A stretch of 64,000 nt of DNA from Azophilus sp965221465 (GCA_965221465.1 OZ244892.1:4030001-4094000), one strand, 5' to 3'. Shown: positions 27,693 to 36,495, counted from the stretch's first letter. Notes: generated from the letters alone by a model not told the origin. Made by a program: numbers and translations.

Positions 27693-29581
27693 CCGTGCTT
27701 GTCGTCGCGGGCATCGCGCTTTTTGCGGTTTCCGACGCCCTGGCGGAGGCATCCGCTTCAAACCTCGACCCGGATGGTTGGCCACGAATCGAGAGCGCCG
27801 TGGGCGCCGATGCGGCGGTTGAAGCGCGCATCGAGCGCCTGATCGCATCCATGACCCTCGAGGAAAAGGTCGGGCAGATGGTTCAGGGCGAAATCGCGCA
27901 CGTGCAGCCGTCCGATTTGCGCGAACACCACCTCGGATCGATCCTGAACGGCGGCGGTTCCTGGCCCGACGGCAACGCCATGGCTACCCCGCGCGACTGG
28001 GCGGAACTTGCCGCAGCCTACCATCGCGCTTCCATCGACCGAACCGGCGGGCGCGCGGGCATACCGGTGATCTGGGGCACCGACTCGGTGCACGGCCACA
28101 ACAACGTCGTCGGCGCGACGTTGTTTCCGCACAACATCGGGTTGGGAGCGGTCGACGATGTCGAACTGGTCGAGCGCATCGGCGCGGCCACCGCCCTGGA
28201 AACGGCAGCGACCGGCATCGACTGGGTATTCGCGCCGACCCTGGCGGTGGCGCGGGACGACCGCTGGGGACGAACCTACGAGAGCTACTCCGAAGACCCG
28301 CGAATCGTCGCGCGGCTCGGTGCTGCATTGATCCGGGGGTTGCAGGGCGCCACCGACGAAGAGCGGTTCGGCGTCGGCCGCGTGATCGCAACCGCCAAGC
28401 ATTTCGTCGGCGACGGCGGCACGCGCGACGGCATCGATCAGGGCGACGTGTCCATGGACGAGCTGGCATTGCGCGACGTGCACGGTCAGGGCTATTTCAC
28501 GGCCCTGGCCGCCGGCGCGCAGACCGTCATGGCATCGTTCAGCAGTTGGCGCGGGCAAAAGATGCACGGCAATCGCTACCTGTTGACCGACGTATTGAAG
28601 GGACGCATGGGTTTCGACGGCTTCGTTCTCGGCGACTGGAACGGTCACGGACAGCTTCCCGGTTGCGGGGACGACGCCTGTGCAGCCGCGATCAACGCCG
28701 GCATCGACATGGTCATGGTCCCGGAGGACTGGCGCGCGTTCATTGCCAACACGCTCGAACAGGTGCGTTCGGGAATCGTTCCACACGCTCGAATCGACGA
28801 TGCCGTTACGCGCATACTCCGGGTCAAGCTGCGCGCGGGCCTGTTCGAGAAATCCGCCCGGGAGCCGGTGTTGCCGGAGTGGATCGGACACCCCGACCAT
28901 CGTGCCCTGGCGCGCCGCGCGGCCAGGGAATCGATGGTCCTGCTGAAAAACCGTGCCGGCCTGCTGCCGCTCGACAGCCGTTCTCACATACTCGTTGCCG
29001 GCCACGCCGCTGCCGACTTCGCCGCGCAGACGGGCGGCTGGACGATCACCTGGCAGGGAAGCGGCAACGATGCGTCCCACTATGCCGGGGCCACGACGAT
29101 TCTCGACGGCATCCGCGAGGCTGTAGAGGCCGCGGGAGGCCAATTGACCCACGATCCCCGGGGACGGTTCGGCGCCAAACCCGATGCCGCGGTGGTGGTA
29201 TTCGGCGAAATGCCCTACGCCGAAGGCGCCGGCGACCGCAACCATCTGGAATACCGCCGCTACAACCGTAGACCGCTTGCGACACTGACCCGGCTGCAGA
29301 AGCGCGGCATTCCCACCGTCGCGGTTTTTCTTTCGGGCCGGCCTATGGTCGTGACCGGGGAACTCGCGCAGGCGGATGCCTTCGTTGCCGCCTGGCTGCC
29401 CGGCTCCGAAGGGACTGCGGTCGCCGACCTGCTGTTGACCGACCCGGACGGCAAGCGCCGCCATCGGTTCACCGGCCGCCTCCCGTTCAGTTGGCCCCGG
29501 GACACGACTCAGACGCCGCTCAACCGCGACGATGACGTCTACGACCCGCTGTTCCCGGTCGGCTTCGGCCTCGACCCCTGA
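27617..29581 (+). CDS. GH3 beta-glucosidase, secreted, 654 aa
   Basis: This enzyme cleaves terminal beta-linked glucose from oligosaccharides in the periplasm or at the surface. The N-terminus (NLPVLVVAGIALFAVSDALAEA) is a signal peptide with a long basic n-region. The GH3 N-terminal barrel shows MTLEEKVGQMVQGE, WGTDSVHGHNNV and AKHFVGDGG. The nucleophile is Asp 340 in GFVLGDWNG, and the C-terminal sandwich domain follows (ARESMVLLKNRAGLLPL). I chose ATG 27617; an ATG at 27551 would add a 22-residue extension. It would process laminarin oligomers made by the GH16 enzyme. Confidence 0.92.
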   Translation: MEHFFQVIVRSFPAVRGPAHRVRNLPVLVVAGIALFAVSDALAEASASNLDPDGWPRIESAVGADAAVEARIERLIASMTLEEKVGQMVQGEIAHVQPSDLREHHLGSILNGGGSWPDGNAMATPRDWAELAAAYHRASIDRTGGRAGIPVIWGTDSVHGHNNVVGATLFPHNIGLGAVDDVELVERIGAATALETAATGIDWVFAPTLAVARDDRWGRTYESYSEDPRIVARLGAALIRGLQGATDEERFGVGRVIATAKHFVGDGGTRDGIDQGDVSMDELALRDVHGQGYFTALAAGAQTVMASFSSWRGQKMHGNRYLLTDVLKGRMGFDGFVLGDWNGHGQLPGCGDDACAAAINAGIDMVMVPEDWRAFIANTLEQVRSGIVPHARIDDAVTRILRVKLRAGLFEKSAREPVLPEWIGHPDHRALARRAARESMVLLKNRAGLLPLDSRSHILVAGHAAADFAAQTGGWTITWQGSGNDASHYAGATTILDGIREAVEAAGGQLTHDPRGRFGAKPDAAVVVFGEMPYAEGAGDRNHLEYRRYNRRPLATLTRLQKRGIPTVAVFLSGRPMVVTGELAQADAFVAAWLPGSEGTAVADLLLTDPDGKRRHRFTGRLPFSWPRDTTQTPLNRDDDVYDPLFPVGFGLDP

Positions 29582-29639
29582 TCGATTCCGGCGGGCGCCC
29601 GTCAGACGCGCTTGCCGCGACGAAGGGCGCGAGAGCGAA

Positions 29640-29898
29640 CCCCTGACCCACATCCATCACCAACTTTCGTCGCGAGGGCGTCGACGTTTCGTCGCGAGGG
29701 AGTCGACGTTTCGTCGCTGAAGCAAAACGCGCAGGGCGAGTGCATCGGCGCCCGCAGCGGGAAGTTGGTGACGGATGCGGGCCAAGGCGCCATTCGGCGA
29801 GCGGCATACACGCACCGCACCCCGGTTCTCTCCTGGTGGCGGTCAGGTGTTCCTTGCTCGTTTGCGGCCCGCGCCTCGGGTTCGAAACTTGCATTCGG
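29640..29898 (-). repeat. Dispersed structured repeat, copy R4 (partial, minus orientation, with tandem F module)
   Basis: This copy carries a tandem of gtcgacgtttcgtcgc units (29685-29722). It then has the A module (tgcatcggcgcccgcagc, gggaagttggtgacggatgc), and in reverse the left hairpin arm and B module (gcgccattcggcgag, then ccccggttctctcc and aggtgttccttg). The loop and right arm are lost. The remainder of the 29582-29927 gap holds no gene that I can see. Confidence 0.75.
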
Positions 29899-29927
29899 CC
29901 GGTATCGGCTGACCCCTGCGGAAACGC

Positions 29928-31343
29928 TCAGCCGGGCATCTGTTCGAGTTCGATGCCCCGGGTTTCATGGACGGCCCGTATCACGAAGAAGATGGAAACG
30001 ACTGCCGCTGCCGCGTACCAGGCGTAGGCCCCGGCGAGCCCGATCGCTGCGAGCAATATCGGGAAGGTCATGGTGACGCCGAAATTCGACCCCCATTGCG
30101 CCAGGCCGCTGACGGCCAGGCCGGAACCGCGAATCTGGTTGGGGAACATCTCGCCGAGCATGACCCACATGACCGGCCCCCAGGAGCCGTTGAAGAAGAA
30201 GACGTACAGGTTGGCCGCCACCAGTGCGACGGTGCCCATCGTATCGGTCATCCTGAGCGTTCCGTCGGCGCCCAGACTGGCGCTCGCAAACGCCGCCGTC
30301 ATGATGCCGAGGGTGACCGCCATGCCCACGGACCCGGCCCAGAGCAGCGGCTTTCTGCCGATGCGATCGATCAGCCCCAGGGCAATCAGGCAGGCGCCGA
30401 TGCTGACCGCGCCGGAGATGACGTTGATGAGCAGCGCATCGCTCTCGGAGAAACCGACCGATTGCCACAGCACCGCCCCGTAGTAGAAAACGACGTTGAT
30501 GCCCACCAGTTGCTGAAAGGTTGCGAGGCCGATTCCTACCCATACCAGCGTGCGAATGCGCCCGGTGCCGGCATCGATGAGGTCGGAGAAGCGAGGGCGG
30601 TGGCGGTCGGCGGCGAGCGATGTCTCGATTTCCTCGAGCTTTGCGGTGCCCGCCGCGGCGCCGTACAGCTTCGCCAGCACGTCCTGTGCGTGGGCCGTTC
30701 TGCCTCGGACAACGAGATAGCGCGGGCTTTCCGGAATGAAGAGCAGGCCCACGAAGAAGAGCACGGCGGGAGCGATTTCAATCCAGAACATCCAGCGCCA
30801 GGCTGCGAACCCGAACCAGAGGGGTTCGGTGGAGTGGCCCGCCACGCCCGCCAGCAGATAGTTGCTGACAAACGAACCGAACAGCCCGACGATGATGGCC
30901 ATCTGCTGCACGGTGATGAGGCGCCCCCGGTAGCGGGCCGGCGCCACTTCGCCGATATAGGCCGGCGCCATGACGCTTGCGGCGCCGACGGCCATGCCGC
31001 CCAGCACCCGATAGAGGACGAATTCGAGAGATCCATCGGCAATTCCCGAACCCCAGGCGCTGACGGCAAAGAACAGGGATGCGACGATCAGCAGCGCCCG
31101 CCGCCCGAATCGGTCGGCGAGTCGCCCGGCGAAGAATGCGCCCGCTGCACAGCCGAGCAGCATGGACGCCACATTGAACCCGGTGCCGACGCTGTCCGAC
31201 CCGAAGGCCCGTTGCAGCCCTTCCACGGTTCCATTGATCACGCCGCTGTCGAAGCCGAACAGGAAACCGCCGAGGGTGGCGATGACGCTGATCAGCACGA
31301 TGAAGCTCAAACGGCTCTCTTCGGGAGGGGTATCTTGTGGCAT
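29928..31343 (-). CDS. Sugar porter-family MFS transporter, 471 aa
   Basis: This is an inner-membrane sugar:H+ symporter of the GalP/XylE/GLUT type. It has twelve membrane segments and the family marks GFLFGFDSGVINGT at the first helix, GRLADRFGRRALL, PAYIGEVAPARYRGRL, FIPESPRYLV, GINVVFYYGAVLW and the second RxGRK (IDRIGRKPLL). The length is typical. Given the glycosidases and glucokinase in the same locus, glucose or a short glucoside is the likely substrate. It is transcribed toward the GH3 gene, convergently, with repeat R4 between. Confidence 0.92.
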   Translation of the reverse strand: MPQDTPPEESRLSFIVLISVIATLGGFLFGFDSGVINGTVEGLQRAFGSDSVGTGFNVASMLLGCAAGAFFAGRLADRFGRRALLIVASLFFAVSAWGSGIADGSLEFVLYRVLGGMAVGAASVMAPAYIGEVAPARYRGRLITVQQMAIIVGLFGSFVSNYLLAGVAGHSTEPLWFGFAAWRWMFWIEIAPAVLFFVGLLFIPESPRYLVVRGRTAHAQDVLAKLYGAAAGTAKLEEIETSLAADRHRPRFSDLIDAGTGRIRTLVWVGIGLATFQQLVGINVVFYYGAVLWQSVGFSESDALLINVISGAVSIGACLIALGLIDRIGRKPLLWAGSVGMAVTLGIMTAAFASASLGADGTLRMTDTMGTVALVAANLYVFFFNGSWGPVMWVMLGEMFPNQIRGSGLAVSGLAQWGSNFGVTMTFPILLAAIGLAGAYAWYAAAAVVSIFFVIRAVHETRGIELEQMPG

Positions 31344-31498
31344 GAGTTTGCGCCTTCTCAGCTTCCGCTATGCTCGCGAATGCGGGGTGTGGGTTGCAGC
31401 CGATGCGGAGCAGATGGACGAGCGCCCCAACGCGTCGGCAATCGAAGAACGAGCGACTCGCGCATTACTGCGAAGCATCCCGGCGGAGCGTCGCACTG

Positions 31499-32884
31499 TC
31501 AGCGCACCCAGCGCAGCGTGTCGTCGAGCGCGCGTTCCAGTTTGTCGAACACCTCGCCGACCTGATCCTCGGTGATCACGAGCGGCGGGCAGATGGCCAT
31601 CGTATCGGTGAGGTTGCGCAGGATGAGACCGTGTGCCTCGCACCGTTCGTTGCAGTACGCGCCCACGCCGTTGGAGGGGTGAAACGGCGTTCGTGACTCC
31701 TTGTCCGCCATGAGTTCGGCGGCCCCGATCAAGCCGGCGCCGCGGACGTTGCCGACCAGCGGATGCTCGTCGAGTTGCTGCAGTCGTTCCTGGAATACCG
31801 TTCCGACGCGCGCCGCATGGGCGAAGATGTCCCGCTCTTCCATGAGCTCGAGGTTGCGCAGCCCCACGGCGGCGCAGACCGGGTGGCCGGAGTACGTGAA
31901 GCCGTGCCCGAAGAGGCCTGCCCGGTTGCTCGCTTCGACGAATGGGTCGTACATGAACTCCGGTATGAGCACTGCGGAAATCGGCTGGTAGGCGGAACTC
32001 AGCGCCTTGGCCACGCTCATGGTCGTCGGGTGGATGCCCATGGTCTGGGCGCCGAACGGGTTGCCGGTGCGGCCGAACCCGCAGATGACTTCGTCGTCGA
32101 TGAACAGGATTTCGTGCCGTTCGAGCACCGCCTGTACCTTTTCGTAGTAGCCCGTCGGCGGCACGATCACGCCGCCGGCTCCCAGAATCGGCTCGGCGAT
32201 GAAGGCCGCGATGGTCTCCGGGCCTTCCCGGACGATCAGGTCTTCGAGGTTGGCGACGATTCGATTGCAGAAATCGCTTTCGCTCTCCGAGCCTTCGGCG
32301 TCGCGGTAGTAATGGGGGCGGTCGGTGTGCAGCACCTGTGGAATCGGCAGGTCGAAGTTGGCGTGAAAGGGCGGCAGCCCGGTCAGCGAGCCGGAGGCCA
32401 GAGTCGTACCGTGGTAGCCGCCCAGCCGCGAGATGATCTTCTTTTTCTCCGGCTTGCCGATGGCATTGTGGTAGTACCACATGAGCTTGATCTGCGTATC
32501 GTTGGCATCGCTGCCGGACAGCCCGAACAACACCCGCCCGGCATCGAACGGCGCCATGGCCTTAAGCTTTTCGGCAAGCAGGATGCTCGGCTCGTTGCTC
32601 TTGCCGCCAAAAAGCTGCGAGTAGCTGAGCGTCTTCATCTGCTCCATGGCCACCTGTACGAGTTCCTCCTCGCCGTAGCCGAGCGCGGTGCACCAGAGGC
32701 CCGCCAGGCCCTCGATGTATTGATTGCCGCGGTTGTCCCACAAGTAAACGCCCTTGGCCCGCGTGAGCACGGCCGGGCCCTTCTCGCGGTGCAGTTTCAG
32801 GTTGGTGACGGGGTGCAGCAGGTGTTCGAGGTCCTTTGCCTCGATGGAACCCGGGGGAAATTCGTTGTGCAGCGGTTCTGCCAT
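31499..32884 (-). CDS. Class III (omega) aminotransferase, 461 aa
   Basis: This is a cytosolic PLP-dependent enzyme that moves an amino group from an omega-amino acid or amine, usually to pyruvate. It shows GLAGLWCTALGYGEEEL, the PLP-phosphate region LSGSDANDTQIKL, the Asp of IDDEVICGFGRTGN and the Schiff-base lysine in SVAKALSSAYQPIS. This matches the pyruvate-dependent omega-transaminase group. Start 32884 was chosen because the open frame upstream of it lacks family sequence. It lies 154 nt downstream of the alanine dehydrogenase gene on the same strand, which would recycle the alanine formed. Confidence 0.92.
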   Translation of the reverse strand: MAEPLHNEFPPGSIEAKDLEHLLHPVTNLKLHREKGPAVLTRAKGVYLWDNRGNQYIEGLAGLWCTALGYGEEELVQVAMEQMKTLSYSQLFGGKSNEPSILLAEKLKAMAPFDAGRVLFGLSGSDANDTQIKLMWYYHNAIGKPEKKKIISRLGGYHGTTLASGSLTGLPPFHANFDLPIPQVLHTDRPHYYRDAEGSESESDFCNRIVANLEDLIVREGPETIAAFIAEPILGAGGVIVPPTGYYEKVQAVLERHEILFIDDEVICGFGRTGNPFGAQTMGIHPTTMSVAKALSSAYQPISAVLIPEFMYDPFVEASNRAGLFGHGFTYSGHPVCAAVGLRNLELMEERDIFAHAARVGTVFQERLQQLDEHPLVGNVRGAGLIGAAELMADKESRTPFHPSNGVGAYCNERCEAHGLILRNLTDTMAICPPLVITEDQVGEVFDKLERALDDTLRWVR

Positions 32885-33038
32885 GATGCTGTTCCTTGCA
32901 GGTGTTCGGCGGCGGGTGGCGACGACTGCAATCACCCCACGCATCCCGCCCACCGGTTCGCGTAGCCTGCATGACCGCGGCGGGCTTGTCGAGACAGGAT
33001 GCCGGCGCCTGCCTGCCAATGGCTTCTGGCGGGTTGAA

Positions 33039-34139
33039 TCAGGCGGCTTCGGCCACCAGCCTCAAATCCAGGGCCTCCGCGACCCTGGGATGCCGAATCG
33101 CACCGTAGTGCACGTTCAGGCCGGCGGCAAAGCCCGGGTCGCGCCGGAAGGCCTCGCGCCAGCCAAGCCCGGCAAGGGCTTTCACATAGGGGAGCGTGAC
33201 GTTGTTCAACGCCTGGGTGGCAGTCCGCGCAACCGCCCCCGGCATGTTGGTGACGCAATAGTGAACCACGCCTTCCTCCACGTAGATGGGCTCGTCGTGT
33301 GTCGTCGGCCGGCTTGTTTCGAAGCAGCCGCCCTGGTCGATGGATATGTCGACGACTGCGGCTCCGTCCTTCATGGCCCGGACCATCTCCCGAGTGAGGA
33401 GCTTGGGCGCGGCGGCACCCGGTACCAGCACGGCGCCGATCAAGAGGTCGGCGGCCAGGGTCTCGGCACGGATGTTGTGCTGCGATGCCATCAGCACCCG
33501 CGCCCGGCCCCGGAATTCGGCACTGAGTTCCCTGAGGCGTGCAACGGACTTGTCGAGAATGGTCACGTCCGCCTGCAGGCCCACCGCCATGGCCGCAGCG
33601 TTGGCGCCGGCAACGCCGCCGCCGACGATGACGACCTTGGCGGGCGCGACGCCCGGCACACCGCCGAGCAGCATGCCCCGCCCGCCGTTCGCGTTCTGCA
33701 ATGCAAAAGCGCCCACCTGAACCGACATGCGCCCGGCGACCTCGCTCATGGGCGTGAGCAGGGGCAATGCCCCACCGGGGGTCGTGACCGTTTCGTAGGC
33801 GATGGCCGTCACGCCGGATTCCATCAGCGCCAGTGCCTGGGGCCTGTCGGCGGCAAGGTGCAGATAGGTGAACAGAACCTGCTTCGGCCTGAGCCGTTCG
33901 CATTCGTGCAGTTGCGGTTCCTTGACCTTGACGATCAGGTCGGCGGAAAACGCTTCCTGAACCGAGCCGATTCGCGCCCCGGCGTCGCGGTAGTCGTCGT
34001 CCGCAAAGCCGGCCCCGGCTCCTGCCCTCGCCTGTACGACCACCTCGGCGCCGCCAGCAACGAGTTCGGCTACCGAATCGGGAGCCAGGCCGACACGGTT
34101 TTCATGAATCTTGATTTCCCTGGGGACTCCGATTCGCAT
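33039..34139 (-). CDS. ald: Alanine dehydrogenase
   Basis: This enzyme oxidises L-alanine to pyruvate and ammonia with NAD+. The opening MRIGVPREIKIHENRVGL and the KVKEPQ segment (catalytic Lys) are diagnostic. The Rossmann motif VVIVGGGVAGANAA is near residue 170, and the C-terminal HYCVTNMPGAVARTAT block is typical. At 366 aa it has the expected length. The gene faces the Lrp/AsnC regulator gene across 120 bp, an arrangement typical of ald control by AldR-like regulators. Confidence 0.96.
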   Translation of the reverse strand: MRIGVPREIKIHENRVGLAPDSVAELVAGGAEVVVQARAGAGAGFADDDYRDAGARIGSVQEAFSADLIVKVKEPQLHECERLRPKQVLFTYLHLAADRPQALALMESGVTAIAYETVTTPGGALPLLTPMSEVAGRMSVQVGAFALQNANGGRGMLLGGVPGVAPAKVVIVGGGVAGANAAAMAVGLQADVTILDKSVARLRELSAEFRGRARVLMASQHNIRAETLAADLLIGAVLVPGAAAPKLLTREMVRAMKDGAAVVDISIDQGGCFETSRPTTHDEPIYVEEGVVHYCVTNMPGAVARTATQALNNVTLPYVKALAGLGWREAFRRDPGFAAGLNVHYGAIRHPRVAEALDLRLVAEAA

Positions 34140-34185
34140 GACCGCCTCCTCCGACGCGTTGTTGGACGATCACTGTAGCCCAAGG

Positions 34186-34281
34186 GCAATCGAAGTTGAT
34201 TGCTTTCTTGCAAATCAAGCGCCAATATTCGCGTTGAAACCCGGTAAAACAGCCAATATATGCAAGATTATTCGAATATTG
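34186..34281. promoter_or_regulatory. Candidate Lrp/AsnC operator region between ald and its regulator
   Basis: Two dyads are visible. One is a perfect inverted repeat GCAATC-N6-GATTGC at 34186-34203. The other is the pair CAATATTCG (34223-34231) and CGAATATTG (34273-34281), which are exact inverted copies 41 bp apart, with a related ccaatata between them. Multiple AT-rich dyads across a divergent promoter fit binding by an octameric Lrp-family protein. The last half-site overlaps the regulator's own first codons, suggesting autoregulation. Confidence 0.5.
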
Positions 34282-34742
34282 ACCGCCTGGATCGACGAAT
34301 CCTCCATGAACTGCAACTGGACGGCAGGCTCTCCAACACCGCCCTGGCCGAGCGAGTGAACCTGTCCGAGTCAGCCTGCCTGCGCCGTGTCCGGAGCCTC
34401 GAAAAAAACGGCATGCTGCGGGGCTACGTTGCGCTGATCGACCAGTCCGGCGCCGGCTATCCGGACAACGTCTTCGTCCGCGTCACCCTGCACAGCCAGC
34501 AGCGCGACGATCTTGCCGCATTCGAGCTCGAGGTCGGCAAGCTGGCCGAAGTCATGGAGTGTTATCTGATGTCGGGCGACGCGGACTACCTGTTGCGCGT
34601 GATCGTAAACGATGCCCGGGACTACGAACGCATTCACAGCCAGCACCTCACGCGCCTGCCCGGCGTCGACCGGCTGCATTCCAGCTTCGCGCTGCGCACC
34701 GTCGTCAAGAAAACCGAAGTGCCGATCCGGGAAACCCTTTGA
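34260..34742 (+). CDS. Lrp/AsnC-family transcriptional regulator, 160 aa
   Basis: This is a DNA-binding regulator with an N-terminal helix-turn-helix (LDRRILHELQLDGRLSNTALAERVNLSESACLRRVRSLE) and a C-terminal ligand-binding RAM domain. It probably senses alanine or another amino acid and controls the divergent ald gene. The ATG sits at the edge of an inverted repeat, and no strong Shine-Dalgarno precedes it. Confidence 0.93.
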   Translation: MQDYSNIDRLDRRILHELQLDGRLSNTALAERVNLSESACLRRVRSLEKNGMLRGYVALIDQSGAGYPDNVFVRVTLHSQQRDDLAAFELEVGKLAEVMECYLMSGDADYLLRVIVNDARDYERIHSQHLTRLPGVDRLHSSFALRTVVKKTEVPIRETL

Positions 34743-34767
34743 CCGACCAGCCCACCAATCTCGCCAA

Positions 34768-35047
34768 CTACTTGGAACATTTGTTCCGCGAAAGATGCCA
34801 CCCCGGCACGCCGCGACGATGACGCGCAAGGAACGCCTGAAATACGCTGTGAGAGAGCAGGTGTGCGGTGCGTGTATCCGGCGCTGTTTAGGCTCGTGCT
34901 TGCGCCCATCGTCGCGGTAAATCTCTCCGCCTGGTGCGCCGGATGCACGTACCGTATACCTGCTCTCGGTGCCGGATCGAAGGCCATGTTTGCTACGCTA
35001 ACGAATTCAATAAAATCAATCGCTTGGAAAGAGTGTTCCACGGAAGG
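34768..35047 (+). repeat. Dispersed structured repeat, copy R5 (full length, reference copy)
   Basis: This is the best-preserved copy. In order it has a left tail (cttggaacatttgttccgcg), gacgatgacgcgcaaggaac, the left arm at 34853-34884, a loop at 34885-34935, the right arm at 34936-34967, the ggtgccggatcgaagg trailer and the terminal module (aacgaattcaataaaatc, aatcgcttggaaagagtgtt). The two 32-nt arms pair at every position as RNA: 28 Watson-Crick pairs plus four G-U wobbles. It fills the gap between the Lrp gene and the alr stop. No ORF in it is credible. Confidence 0.9.
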
Positions 35048-35057
35048 TGTGGCTGAT

Positions 35058-36092
35058 TCAGTTTTCGTAGACGCGTTGTACCCGTTGCGAGATGCCGGTG
35101 AGCAACTCGTAGGCGATGGTGTCCGCCCGCTGCGCCACCTCGTCGATGGGCAACGCCGCCCCGAACAGTTCCGCCCAGTCGCCGACCGCTACCCGCGCAC
35201 CCGTCACGTCGACCACCGCAAGGTCCATGGACACGCGCCCCACGAACGGGCATCGCGCACCGCTCACCACCGCCTCGCCGCGATTCGACAAGAGTCGCGG
35301 CAGTCCGTCGGCATAGCCGATACCGAGCACCGCCAGGCGCCGGGGCGTTTCGCTTTGCCAGGTGGCCCCGTATCCCACCGGCTCGCCGGCCGGCACCTGA
35401 CGAATCTGCAGGACGGGCGCTTCCAGGGTGGCCACGGGCCGCACCGGGTTCGGTGCATCCATCCACGGATTCCCGCCGTAGAGCCCGATTCCCGGGCGTG
35501 CCAGGTCGCCGTGGTAGCGCGCATCGAGCAGGCTTCCCGCAGAGTTGCCGATGCTCGTGGACACGCCCGGAAAGCGACCCGCCACCCGCTCGAAACGCTG
35601 CAACTGGATTTCGTTCAACGGGTGACGGGGTTCGTCGGCGCAGGCCAGGTGCGTCATGACCAGGGACACCCGGAAGCCGTCGAATGTCGACGCGGGTACG
35701 TCCACCGGAAACCCCAGCCGGTTCATCCCGGTGTCGAAGTGCACTGCGATTTCCCGATCGCGGTAAGACGACCAGGCCGCCAACTGGTCTTCATGATTCA
35801 TGACGGGAATCAGCCCAGCCTCCGCCAGGAGCCCCGCCGAGTCGGGCAGCGCGCCCTCGAACACGTAAATCGCCCCGCCGACGGGAACGCCTTTCAGAGC
35901 GAGGCCCTCGGCAACCGTGGCGACAAAAAAGTGCCGGCAGCCGAGCCGATCGAACACCTCGGCCGTTTCCGCCAACCCCAGCCCGTAGCCGTCCGCCTTG
36001 ACAACCGCGCCGCATTCACCAGCCACGGCAGCCCGGTACCGCCGGTAGTTGGCGGCAAGGGCATCGCGGTCGACGCGCAGTCGTGCAGGCAT
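35058..36092 (-). CDS. alr: Alanine racemase
   Basis: This PLP enzyme interconverts L- and D-alanine for peptidoglycan. The PLP lysine lies in AVVKADGYGLGL (Lys 32), the catalytic tyrosine in VGYGATW, and the signatures HFDTGMNRLGF, SIGNSAGSL and ARPGIGLYGGNPW are present. At 344 aa it is slightly short but complete. Repeats R5 and R6 bracket it in the same orientation. Its position beside ald could tie it to alanine catabolism rather than only to wall synthesis, which is inference. Confidence 0.94.
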   Translation of the reverse strand: MPARLRVDRDALAANYRRYRAAVAGECGAVVKADGYGLGLAETAEVFDRLGCRHFFVATVAEGLALKGVPVGGAIYVFEGALPDSAGLLAEAGLIPVMNHEDQLAAWSSYRDREIAVHFDTGMNRLGFPVDVPASTFDGFRVSLVMTHLACADEPRHPLNEIQLQRFERVAGRFPGVSTSIGNSAGSLLDARYHGDLARPGIGLYGGNPWMDAPNPVRPVATLEAPVLQIRQVPAGEPVGYGATWQSETPRRLAVLGIGYADGLPRLLSNRGEAVVSGARCPFVGRVSMDLAVVDVTGARVAVGDWAELFGAALPIDEVAQRADTIAYELLTGISQRVQRVYEN

Positions 36093-36231
36093 ACGGTTTC
36101 TCCGAAGGTCGCAGCCGCCCCATTGAAAACAGGGTCGACAGGAAACCAGCGTTCTCGAGCGGGCTCCATCTTTGCAGTTGAACCGGGATTTTCAAGCGGC
36201 CGGATTGCTGCTCTTCCGCTCGCGCCGACGG

Positions 36232-36492
36232 CAAGCCCGCATACCTCACCAGCTTCCTGCTGCGGGCGCCGATGCACTCGCCCTGCACCGCCTTGTTTTC
36301 CGTATGCGAGTTTCGAACCTGGCGCACCGGGACGATGACGCGCAAGGAACACCTGACGACCGCTGGCAGAGAACCGGTGTGCGGTGCGTGTATGCGGCTC
36401 GCCGAATGGCGCTGTCAGGGCTCGCTCTGGTGCCTATCGTAGCCGCAAGCGCCGCCGCCTGGTGCGCCATTCGGCGAGCCGGTTATTGCACG
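36232..36492 (+). repeat. Dispersed structured repeat, copy R6 (partial right arm)
   Basis: This copy has the A module in reverse (accagcttcctgctgcgg, gcgccgatgcactcgcc), a ttttccgtatgcgag spacer and the B module. The left arm starts at 36369, the loop is about 52 nt, and the right arm is cut after 18 bp. The apical stem 36395-36412 pairs perfectly with 36465-36482 (cggctcgccgaatggcgc). The right end abuts the fhs stop codon, so the lost part was probably removed at that junction. Confidence 0.85.
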
Positions 36493-36495
36493 CAG

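Noticed and set aside
34863..36338. 491-aa plus-strand frame across alr
   Set aside because: It is a shadow of alr extended through repeat R5/R6; similar peptides (for example WCAGCTYRIPALGAGSK) recur because the repeat recurs, not because a protein is conserved.
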